6,466 nt of DNA from Chloroflexota bacterium. GTDB taxonomy: Bacteria; Chloroflexota; Dehalococcoidia; Lucifugimonadales; UBA1127. The position numbers and the translations under genes were made by a program. Location of the stretch: NCBI GenBank assembly GCA_028873745.1, contig JAPPNT010000206.1:1-6466 (forward strand), read 5' to 3'. Below, in pieces: positions 1 through 4,758 of this stretch. Every line of letters starts with the position of its first letter. Position 1 is the stretch's first letter. The notes beneath the pieces were generated by a model that ran no database searches, had not been told where the DNA came from, and worked only from the letters and a program-made list of their open reading frames with translations.

Positions 1-444
1 TGGTTCGGCGCCCGGACGCCCGAGTCCCGAATGCTGCACCAGAAGGCGTGCCTGTCGGCGCTCATCGCCATGGGGTTCGGCAACTGGGCGGTGGAAATCC
101 TCGACGAGTGGGTGGCCCGGCCGCGCCCCTTCCTGGAGGAGAATCTGGAGCTGCTTTTCTACGCCCCCAGCGACCCGTCCTTCCCGTCCAACCCGGCGGT
201 CGTCGGGACGGCCCTCGCCGCCGGCCTGTGGACGGCCAACCGGCGCCTCGGGAGCGTGGCCTTCGCCGTTGCGGCTGCGTGGGCGGTGTCGAGAGTGTAT
301 GCCGGGGTCACCTGGCCCTCGGACGTGCTGGTAGGCGTCGTCATCGCCCTCGCCATCACGGCCGTGGTGGTGTGGACGGTGCGCCGCATCGAACCCGCGC
401 CGACGCTGCTGATTCGCACGGCCCAACGCTTCCACCTCGCCTAG
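1..444 (+). CDS. PAP2-superfamily membrane protein, C-terminal part, active-site residues degenerate
   Basis: The frame is open from the first base of the window to TAG at 442-444, so the true start lies upstream and 147 residues are visible. The fold is recognisable as type 2 phosphatidic acid phosphatase (PAP2, undecaprenyl-diphosphatase-like), integral membrane enzymes that remove phosphate from lipid phosphates. All three family blocks are present in order: RPRPF (118-132), SFPSNPA (178-198) and SRVYAGVTWPSD (289-324). Hydrophobic segments lie between and after them, roughly 196-230, 250-290 and 319-354. The family pattern is K-x6-RP, PSGH, SR-x5-H-x3-D. Here the lysine is Asp (103-105), the PSGH histidine is Pro (193-195) and the second histidine is Thr (310-312), while both RP residues, the SR pair and the final Asp are kept. 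Ordinary phosphatase chemistry is therefore doubtful. It may be a non-catalytic relative or a divergent subfamily. It is tail-to-tail with the LysR gene, 23 nt between stops. Confidence 0.8.
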   Translation, partial: WFGARTPESRMLHQKACLSALIAMGFGNWAVEILDEWVARPRPFLEENLELLFYAPSDPSFPSNPAVVGTALAAGLWTANRRLGSVAFAVAAAWAVSRVYAGVTWPSDVLVGVVIALAITAVVVWTVRRIEPAPTLLIRTAQRFHLA

Positions 445-467
445 CCCGCCGCCTGCCGGGCGACGCC

Positions 468-1391
468 CTACGCGACGGCGCGGGAGGACTGGATCGAGGG
501 GATGGACGTCGAGTACCGCCGAGCGAGGGTGCTCAGGAAGGCCCGCATCGCCGGGCTGTACAGGCGGCCACGGCGGACCATGATGGACGTCGGCAGCGCC
601 ACCCTGTGACCCTCCTGGATGCGGGCCAGCGCCAGCGATCCCGTCTCCACCTCCCGGTTCACCCCGTGCACCGGCAGAAACGAGACCCCCAGCCCGCGCT
701 CGATCATCCGCTTCGTCGCCTCGATGCTGTCCAGCACCATCCCGACGTTCGGGATGATGCCCGCCTCGCGGCACACACGGTCGATGAGCTGGAAATAGGA
801 GGATTCCCGGTCGTACAGGATGAGCGGCTCCTTCGCGACGTCGTAGATGCTGACCTCGCCCCGCGCCGCGAATGGGTGCGAGGGGTGCACCGTAAGCGCG
901 AGGTCCTCCTCGTAGAGGTTGACCGTGAGCACGTCGGGGTGCCGCAGCGTCCGGGCGAGGCCGACCTGCACTTCCTCCTCGGCCACCATCTTCAACACCT
1001 CGGTGGACCGCCCCGTGCGGATGTGCACCTCGATGCCCGGGTACTCGCCCCGAAACTCCGCCAGAATTTCGGGCAGCACGTACGCGCCGATGGCCCGGGC
1101 CGTCCCCACCAGCAGCGTGCCGCTGGTGGCCTCCTCCATCGCGTTCAAGGTCGAGCGCCCCTGATCGAGGGTTTCGAGGGCACGCTGCGCGTAGGGGAGA
1201 AAGGTCTTGCCGGCGTCCGTCAGCCGGACGCCCCTGCCCATCCTGTGGAAGAGCGAGACCTTCAGCTCCGTCTCCAGCGCCTGAATGCGAGCGCTCAGCG
1301 AGGGTTGTGTCAGGATGAGCGACTGGGCCGCTCGCACGAAACTGCCCCGCTCCGCCGCAGCCAGGAATGCCTTCAATTGCGCAATTTCCAC
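468..1391 (-). CDS. LysR-family transcriptional regulator
   Basis: This encodes a 307-residue LysR-type DNA-binding regulator, the usual length for the family. The N-terminal winged helix-turn-helix covers about residues 1-60: the IAQLKAFLAAAERGSF opening, the recognition-helix block SLILTQPSLSARIQALE and the wing FHRMGRGVRLTDAG. A linker helix follows, and a periplasmic-binding-protein-like effector domain from about residue 88 (SGTLLVGTARAIGAYVLPEI) runs to the C-terminus. The start is taken as GTG at 1391-1389 because GGAGG lies five bases upstream and the HTH then begins at the normal distance. The same frame stays open to another GTG at 1454, which would add 21 Gly-rich residues unlike the family and has poor ribosome-site spacing. 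It is convergent with the PAP2 gene and downstream of the coiled-coil gene on the same strand, 156 nt away. LysR proteins often control divergent neighbours, but its target and effector cannot be deduced. The amidohydrolase cluster starting at 2123 is a plausible but unproven target. Confidence 0.93.
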   Translation of the reverse strand: MEIAQLKAFLAAAERGSFVRAAQSLILTQPSLSARIQALETELKVSLFHRMGRGVRLTDAGKTFLPYAQRALETLDQGRSTLNAMEEATSGTLLVGTARAIGAYVLPEILAEFRGEYPGIEVHIRTGRSTEVLKMVAEEEVQVGLARTLRHPDVLTVNLYEEDLALTVHPSHPFAARGEVSIYDVAKEPLILYDRESSYFQLIDRVCREAGIIPNVGMVLDSIEATKRMIERGLGVSFLPVHGVNREVETGSLALARIQEGHRVALPTSIMVRRGRLYSPAMRAFLSTLARRYSTSIPSIQSSRAVA

Positions 1392-1465
1392 CGGTACCTC
1401 CAGCCGCTGTTGCGGCCCCACACCTCCGGCCTTGCCGACGTGACCAGCGCCCACCCCTCTATTTC

Positions 1466-1471
1466 ATTGTA
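1466..1471 (-). promoter_or_regulatory. possible -10 box of the LysR gene
   Basis: On the minus strand this reads TACAAT, five of six matches to TATAAT, inside the most AT-rich stretch near the regulator (about 1460-1560). Transcription would start near 1459, leaving a leader of about 68 nt before the GTG at 1391. The -35 region 17 bp upstream (TTTATG) matches only three of six positions, so the call rests on the -10 box and base composition alone. Confidence 0.3.
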
Positions 1472-1547
1472 ACGGCAAAGTACAAACCCATAAAGGGGAC
1501 ACATCTCTTACGAGTTTCTCTCCGCCACACATGTGCCTTACTTGAAA

Positions 1548-1946
1548 TTACTGGTAACTTGCCGCGTCAATAGAGCAGTATCCCGGCAACGCGAAGCGGT
1601 GCAGCAGCACGTGCAGCACTGGCTCCGCGCTCCGCACCGAGCGGTGCGCCCCGCCCCCGGCCGCCAGCCCCAGCGCCCGGCACACGCTCGCCCACGACGC
1701 CGTGTCCGTCGCCGAGATCGCCCAGTCGCGCAGCCGCCGTGCACTCGCCTGCAGCTCCCGCAGCTCGAGCAGCGTCTCGTCGTACGCCTCCTGCGCCCGC
1801 GCCAGCCCGCTCGCCGCGTCCCCGCCTGTCGAGGCCGATGCGAACTCGGCCTGCAGCGCGAGCATCGCCGCCTCCAGGCTCGCCAGGCGGCGCTCCCGCG
1901 CCTCGATGCGCCGGTGCAGTCCTCGCGGCTCCGCACCCCTTTCCAT
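1548..1946 (-). CDS. hypothetical small coiled-coil protein (132 aa)
   Basis: I do not recognise this family. It reads as a real gene because ATG at 1946-1944 is preceded by GAGGAGGGG with about seven bases between GGAGG and the start, and because the protein has regular helical structure that the overlapping frames lack. Residues 10-36 have hydrophobic residues in heptad spacing (I14, L21, M28, F35 with L24, L31). Residues 47-76 repeat the pattern (L48, Y55, L62, A69, A76 with L65, L72). The segments are separated by a Ser/Gly-rich turn around residues 37-47, so an antiparallel helical hairpin or dimer is likely. The C-terminal 50 residues are less regular. There is no signal peptide or membrane segment, so it is probably cytoplasmic. 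It is divergent from the amidohydrolase gene and upstream of the LysR gene on the same strand. A role cannot be assigned. Confidence 0.68.
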   Translation of the reverse strand: MERGAEPRGLHRRIEARERRLASLEAAMLALQAEFASASTGGDAASGLARAQEAYDETLLELRELQASARRLRDWAISATDTASWASVCRALGLAAGGGAHRSVRSAEPVLHVLLHRFALPGYCSIDAASYQ

Positions 1947-1989
1947 GCCGTCCCCTCCTCAGCTGGCGCCTACCGTAGCACAACGCCGC

Positions 1990-2005
1990 CACGGACACGT
2001 CCGTG
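1990..2005. promoter_or_regulatory. perfect dyad, candidate operator in divergent control region
   Basis: CACGGAC-AC-GTCCGTG is a perfect inverted repeat with 7-bp arms and a 2-bp centre. It lies in the 176-nt region between the divergent coiled-coil gene (start 1946) and amidohydrolase gene (start 2123), 25 bp upstream of a TTGACA -35 element. Position and symmetry fit a dimeric regulator's binding site. It lacks the T-N11-A core typical of LysR boxes, so the neighbouring LysR protein is not an obvious ligand. A short cruciform or RNA hairpin is an alternative reading. Confidence 0.45.
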
Positions 2006-2029
2006 AATGGGGTCGTCCTCGGCCCCACA

Positions 2030-2059
2030 TTGACAGTCTGCGCCCCGCAATGGCACCAT
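2030..2059 (+). promoter_or_regulatory. putative promoter of the amidohydrolase gene
   Basis: TTGACA at 2030-2035 is a perfect sigma-70 -35 box. An 18-bp spacer leads to CACCAT at 2054-2059, which matches TATAAT at only three positions but is preceded by TGG (2051-2053), giving an extended TGn -10. Transcription would start near 2066, about 57 nt before the ATG at 2123. The weak -10 and the dyad upstream suggest an activator-dependent or regulated promoter; that part is inference. Confidence 0.4.
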
Positions 2060-2122
2060 CGCCGCGTCCAATTCGGCAGTGAATAGTTGCGCGCGCCCAT
2101 TCGCGCGGGAAGGCGATCCCCC

Positions 2123-3247
2123 ATGGCCAAGAATGGCTTCTCCGTCATGGACTCGGACATGCACATCGTGGAGCCCAATGACCTCTTTGAGCGCTATTTG
2201 GAGGCCCCCTACAGGGACCAGGCCCCCAAGATCACCCGCGTCCGCGGCCAGCGCGTTGGCGTCTTCCTGTTCGAGGGCCACGCCTTCCCCACCGTCGACA
2301 TCGAGCACCCCGTCCGCAACGTCGGCATGGCCAGCCGCGCCGACGCCGCCTCGCGCCCCATGCGCGAGAAGGGCTACTCCGGCGAGTCGCAGCTTGAGGC
2401 CATGGACATGGAGGGCATAGACATCGCCATCATGTTCCCCACCGTCGCCCTCTACATCCCCAACGGCATGGACGACGTCGACCCCGGTCTCTCCGCCGCC
2501 GTCTGCCGCGCTTACAACAACTGGCTCTACGACTTCTGCCAGGCCGACCCCGCCCGCATGAAGGTCGCCGCCATGCTCCCCCAGCACGACGGCTACGAGG
2601 CCGTCAAGGAGGCCGAGCGCGCAGTGAAGGAGCTCGGCGCCGTCGGCGTCTACATGCGCCCCAACTTCGTCAACGGCCGGACGCTCCACAGCGGCTACTG
2701 GCACCCCCTCTGGAGCACGCTCCAGGAGCTCGACGTCCCCGTCGGCTTCCACGAGGGCACCGGATCCGTCTACTTCCAGGACGGCTCGGAGTTCGGCGAC
2801 AATCGCCTCATGCGACACGCCGCCTCCCACCCCATCGGCATGATGAAGGCCGTGATGAGCATGGTCTGCGGCGGCGTCTTCGAGCTCTTCCCCCGCCTCC
2901 GCGCCGCCTACCTCGAGGCCAACGCCGGCTGGGTCCCCTTCTGGCTCGCCCGCATGGACCGCGACTACGAGCTCTACGGCGAGTGGGACGCCCGCGTCCT
3001 CACCCGCAAGCCCAGCGACTACTTCCGCACCAACTGCTACGTCGGCACCGAGGCCGACGAGTCCGAGCTCAAGTACACCATCGACGCGTTCGGCGACGCC
3101 AACATCGTCTTCTCCACCGACTACCCCCACCACGACTCGGAGTTCCCCTACGCCACGGATGAGTTCCTCAAGATGCCCGACGTCACCAGCGACAGCAAGA
3201 AGCGCATCCTGTGGGACAACTGCTCCCGGCTCTACAACATCGGCTAG
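2123..3247 (+). CDS. amidohydrolase-2 family metal-dependent hydrolase/decarboxylase (ACMSD-like)
   Basis: This 374-residue protein is a TIM-barrel metalloenzyme of the amidohydrolase-related family COG2159, which includes ACMSD, gamma-resorcylate and 5-carboxyvanillate decarboxylases as well as true hydrolases. Visible blocks in order: DSDMHIVEP at residues 10-18 (first-strand D-x-H, giving D12 and H14), an insert with Tyr/Pro-rich segments, QLEAMDMEGID at 90-100, LGAVGVYMRPN at 171-181, VGFHEG with H210, SHPIGMM with H236, and STDYPHHDSEFP at 331-342 with D333 as the expected last-strand metal and catalytic Asp. These are the ligand positions expected of a Zn-dependent member. ATG at 2123 was chosen because GGAAGG stands nine bases upstream and residues before it do not fit the family; the frame is also open to a TTG at 2087. 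Codons are almost all C-ending. The gene opens the plus-strand cluster that continues with the ThDP decarboxylase genes. Whether it hydrolyses or decarboxylates, and on what substrate, is not determined. Confidence 0.92.
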   Translation: MAKNGFSVMDSDMHIVEPNDLFERYLEAPYRDQAPKITRVRGQRVGVFLFEGHAFPTVDIEHPVRNVGMASRADAASRPMREKGYSGESQLEAMDMEGIDIAIMFPTVALYIPNGMDDVDPGLSAAVCRAYNNWLYDFCQADPARMKVAAMLPQHDGYEAVKEAERAVKELGAVGVYMRPNFVNGRTLHSGYWHPLWSTLQELDVPVGFHEGTGSVYFQDGSEFGDNRLMRHAASHPIGMMKAVMSMVCGGVFELFPRLRAAYLEANAGWVPFWLARMDRDYELYGEWDARVLTRKPSDYFRTNCYVGTEADESELKYTIDAFGDANIVFSTDYPHHDSEFPYATDEFLKMPDVTSDSKKRILWDNCSRLYNIG

Positions 3248-3268
3248 TCCGCGCCCCCCTCTACCGTC

Positions 3269-3288
3269 ATTCCCGCGAAAGCGGGAAT
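3269..3288. repeat. palindromic repeat, type A hairpin
   Basis: ATTCCCGC-GAAA-GCGGGAAT is a perfect 8-bp stem closed by a GNRA tetraloop, 21 nt after the amidohydrolase stop. It is preceded by CCGTC, as is its relative at 4585-4602 downstream of the ThDP beta-subunit gene. Short elements of the form CATTCCCGCGAAAGCGGGAA are familiar as dispersed REP-like sequences in many GC-rich genomes. With no T-tract it is not a textbook terminator, though the position could stabilise or end the upstream transcript. Confidence 0.75.
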
Positions 3289-3306
3289 TCAGGGGCGGGG
3301 CGGCCT

Positions 3307-3327
3307 CGTTCGTCTGGAGGGAAATAC
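3307..3327 (+). repeat. partial tandem copy of the type B repeat
   Basis: This 21-nt stretch begins CGTTCGTC and ends GGAGGGAAATAC. It matches 17 of 21 positions of 3332-3352, which lies 25 nt downstream. It lacks the second stem arm, so it looks like a half element left by duplication or decay. Confidence 0.6.
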
Positions 3328-3331
3328 CCTC

Positions 3332-3363
3332 CGTTCGTCCTGAGGGAAATCGAAGGACGAACG
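3332..3363. repeat. palindromic repeat, type B hairpin, copy 1
   Basis: CGTTCGTCCT (3332-3341) pairs perfectly with AGGACGAACG (3354-3363) across a 12-nt loop. Its first 23 bases (3332-3354) recur exactly at 4695-4717, and a related copy lies at 4623-4645. It sits between the amidohydrolase gene and the ThDP alpha-subunit gene. Confidence 0.8.
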
Positions 3364-3376
3364 CGCCGCAGGCGCG
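3362..3376. repeat. short GC hairpin next to the type B repeat
   Basis: CGCGCC-GCA-GGCGCG forms a 6-bp stem with a 3-nt loop and overlaps the end of the type B hairpin by two bases. The two could form alternative or stacked structures in the leader of the downstream gene. It may be part of the repeat unit or chance in GC-rich DNA. Confidence 0.4.
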
Positions 3377-3435
3377 ACGGTCTGCTATCATACGCGGGCT
3401 TGGCAGGCGAAACCCCCGCAAATGAAGGAGGCAAC

Positions 3436-3948
3436 ATGGCCCAGCAGGCGCTCCTCAGCCCGGAAGCGGTGATCGAGGAGTTCAACAAGAACGGCGTGAC
3501 CCACGTGGTCTACCTGCCGGACAGCGAGACCAACTGGATGTACCAGCTCATGCAGGCGGACCACACCCTCGACCTGATTCCCGTGTCCCGCGAGGGTGAG
3601 AGCATCGCCATCGCCGCCGGCCTCATCGCGGGCGGCAAGAAACCAGTCGTCCTCATCCAGAACACCGGCATGCTGGAGTCCGGCGACTCCATTCGCGGCA
3701 TCGCCAAGGACTGCCAGATGCCCGTCGTCATGCTCGTCGGCTACCGCGGCTGGACGCGCCACGGCCCCACGCCCGACTCCGCTGCCCGCTACACCGAGCC
3801 GACCCTCCGCGCGTGGGAAGTCCCCTACTACCTGATCGAGCACGACGAGGACGCCAGCCGCATCACCGCCGCCTTCGACGACGCGGCGCGGAGCAGCGGC
3901 CCCGTGGCGGTTCTCGTCGGCGACGAGTACCACGGCTTCAACCGGTAG
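3436..3948 (+). CDS. ThDP-dependent 2-oxo acid decarboxylase, alpha (PYR-domain) subunit, ComD-like
   Basis: This 170-residue protein is a stand-alone pyrimidine-binding (PYR) domain of a thiamine-diphosphate decarboxylase, matching the alpha subunit of sulfopyruvate decarboxylase (ComD) and the N-terminal half of phosphonopyruvate decarboxylase. Key stretches: VTHVVYLPDSETN (21-33); SREGESIAIAAGLIAGGKKPV (51-71), where E53 aligns with the glutamate that activates the cofactor; VVLIQNTGMLESGDSIRG (71-88); and VGYRGWTRHGPTPDSAARY (101-119). The last block holds the GYRG turn but then differs from what I recall of true ComD proteins, so the substrate may not be sulfopyruvate. ATG at 3436 has AAGGAGG four bases upstream. 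The KDC-type (PP) partner follows after 40 nt, and together they make the two-subunit enzyme, with the active site at their interface. The substrate is probably a 2-oxo acid, decarboxylated to an aldehyde; this is family knowledge, not seen directly. Confidence 0.88.
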   Translation: MAQQALLSPEAVIEEFNKNGVTHVVYLPDSETNWMYQLMQADHTLDLIPVSREGESIAIAAGLIAGGKKPVVLIQNTGMLESGDSIRGIAKDCQMPVVMLVGYRGWTRHGPTPDSAARYTEPTLRAWEVPYYLIEHDEDASRITAAFDDAARSSGPVAVLVGDEYHGFNR

Positions 3949-3988
3949 CCCGGGCAACGGACCCAAACTTGGATCGTGAGGAATTTCT

Positions 3989-4570
3989 ATGATTAACCAG
4001 GTAGACCTGATGGCCGTGGTGGAGAAGCACCGCAACAACGGCGTCGTCGTCCCGACGATGACCGGCAGCCGGGGCTGGAACGCGGTCAGCAACAACAAGG
4101 ACCGCGACATCCCCCTCGGCGGCGCGATGGGCAAGGCCTCCTCCTTCGCCCTCGGCGTCGCCCTCGCCCAGCCGGACCTCAAGGTCTTCGTCTTTGACGG
4201 CGACGGCAGCCTGCTCATGAACCTCGGCACCCTCGTCACCGTCGCGGAGAAGGCGCCCAAGAACTTCTACCACTTTGTGCTTGAGAATGGCGTCTACGCC
4301 GTCACCGGCGGCCAGCCAATCCCCGGCGTCGACAAGCTCTCCTTCGCCGGCATGGCCAAGGAGGCCGGCTACGCCGCCGCCTACGAGTTCGATGACCTCG
4401 AGGACTTCGCCTCCCGCGCCGATGAGGTGCTCGAGGCCGAGGGGCCCGTCTTCATCTGCTTCAAGACCACGCCGGAGATACAGAACGAGCCCATCGGCCT
4501 GCGCCCGGCTTCCGGCGTCAAACCGACGCGCGTAGCCATCAAGGACCTGATGGCGGACCTGGGCGTCTAA
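3989..4570 (+). CDS. ThDP-dependent 2-oxo acid decarboxylase, beta (PP-domain) subunit, ComE-like
   Basis: This 193-residue protein is the diphosphate-binding domain of a split ThDP enzyme, resembling sulfopyruvate decarboxylase beta (ComE) and the C-terminal half of phosphonopyruvate decarboxylase. The GAMGKASSFALGVALAQP block spans residues 45-62. The Mg-ThDP motif starts with GDGS (71-74) and ends with ENGVYAVTGGQP (99-110); the classical motif ends in NN, and relatives often have DN, so Glu99 is a variation while Asn100 is kept. The C-terminal part (VFICFKTTPEIQNEP) fits the end of the family. ATG at 3989 has GAGGA six bases upstream. It lies 40 nt after the alpha-subunit stop with no repeat between them, so the pair is probably co-transcribed and translated in stoichiometric amounts. 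It acts in the cytoplasm. The specific substrate is not determined. Confidence 0.9.
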   Translation: MINQVDLMAVVEKHRNNGVVVPTMTGSRGWNAVSNNKDRDIPLGGAMGKASSFALGVALAQPDLKVFVFDGDGSLLMNLGTLVTVAEKAPKNFYHFVLENGVYAVTGGQPIPGVDKLSFAGMAKEAGYAAAYEFDDLEDFASRADEVLEAEGPVFICFKTTPEIQNEPIGLRPASGVKPTRVAIKDLMADLGV

Positions 4571-4584
4571 CAGCCCTACCGTCG

Positions 4585-4602
4585 TTTCTGCGCAGGCAGG
4601 AA
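4585..4602. repeat. palindromic repeat, type A hairpin, degenerate copy
   Basis: TTTCTGC-GCAG-GCAGGAA forms a 7-bp stem with one T-G wobble and a 4-nt loop, 14 nt after the ThDP beta-subunit stop. It follows CCGTCG and occupies the same place after a stop codon as the perfect copy at 3269-3288. A weak role in transcript termination or protection is possible. Confidence 0.6.
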
Positions 4603-4622
4603 CCCCAACGAGCATAGAGACC

Positions 4623-4651
4623 CGTTCGCCCTGAGCCCGGTCGAAGGGGCG
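4623..4651. repeat. palindromic repeat, type B, diverged copy
   Basis: It begins CGTTCGCCCTGAG and continues with TCGAA after a 5-nt variable loop, matching the consensus CGTTCGYCCTGAG-(5 nt)-TCGAA of the copies at 3332 and 4695. The returning arm GGGGCG pairs only approximately with CGCCC because of one inserted base. The loop differs from the other two copies, so it is an independent family member rather than a recent duplication. Confidence 0.6.
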
Positions 4652-4667
4652 CCCACCCCAACCGCAG

Positions 4668-4688
4668 GGGAGACCCTTGTGGTCGCCC
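4668..4688. repeat. palindromic repeat, type C hairpin
   Basis: GGGAGACC (4668-4675) pairs with GGTCGCCC (4681-4688) across CTTGT, with a single A-G mismatch. It occurs once in this window, but a GACC-CTTGT-GGTC hairpin resembles dispersed repeats I associate with uncultured Chloroflexota; that resemblance is from memory only. Confidence 0.45.
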
Positions 4689-4691
4689 GCA

Positions 4692-4729
4692 CCCCGTTCG
4701 TCCTGAGGGAAATCGAACGATGAACGGGG
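4692..4729. repeat. palindromic repeat, type B hairpin, copy 2
   Basis: The arms CCCCGTTCGTC (4692-4702) and GATGAACGGGG (4719-4729) pair over 11 bp with one G-T wobble. Positions 4695-4717 are identical to 3332-3354. The element ends 16 nt before the Shine-Dalgarno sequence of the VOC gene, so an RNA hairpin here would lie in that gene's leader. Confidence 0.75.
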
Positions 4730-4758
4730 GGCAGCAAGCCAGCCGAAGGAGGCCAACC

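Noticed and set aside
444..461. GCCCG/CGGGC hairpin between the PAP2 and LysR stops as a bidirectional terminator
   Set aside because: The stem is only 5 bp with an 8-nt loop and no T-tract on either side; expected by chance at this GC content.
48..1472. Long plus-strand open frame of 474 codons
   Set aside because: It overlaps the PAP2 and LysR genes in other frames, its translation is Arg/Gly/Pro-rich without domain signals, and it arises from high GC content.
1567..2178. Alternative minus-strand frame over the coiled-coil gene
   Set aside because: It runs through the divergent control region into the amidohydrolase start, and its translation is Gly/Arg/Ala-rich. The frame starting at 1946 has the strong ribosome binding site and heptad structure.
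1970..3421. Long minus-strand open frame of 483 codons opposite the amidohydrolase
   Set aside because: It is the antisense shadow of a well-supported gene; its Val/Gly/Ala-rich translation mirrors C-ending codons, and its end lies in palindromic repeats.
3248..3435. CRISPR array suspected from repeated motifs in the two spacers
   Set aside because: The repeats are few, differ in spacing, form hairpins of several types and are not separated by uniform spacers; no cas genes are present.
3388..4756. Overlapping minus-strand frames opposite the ThDP subunit genes
   Set aside because: They cross repeats and both subunit genes, have no family motifs, and are explained by codon bias of the plus-strand genes.
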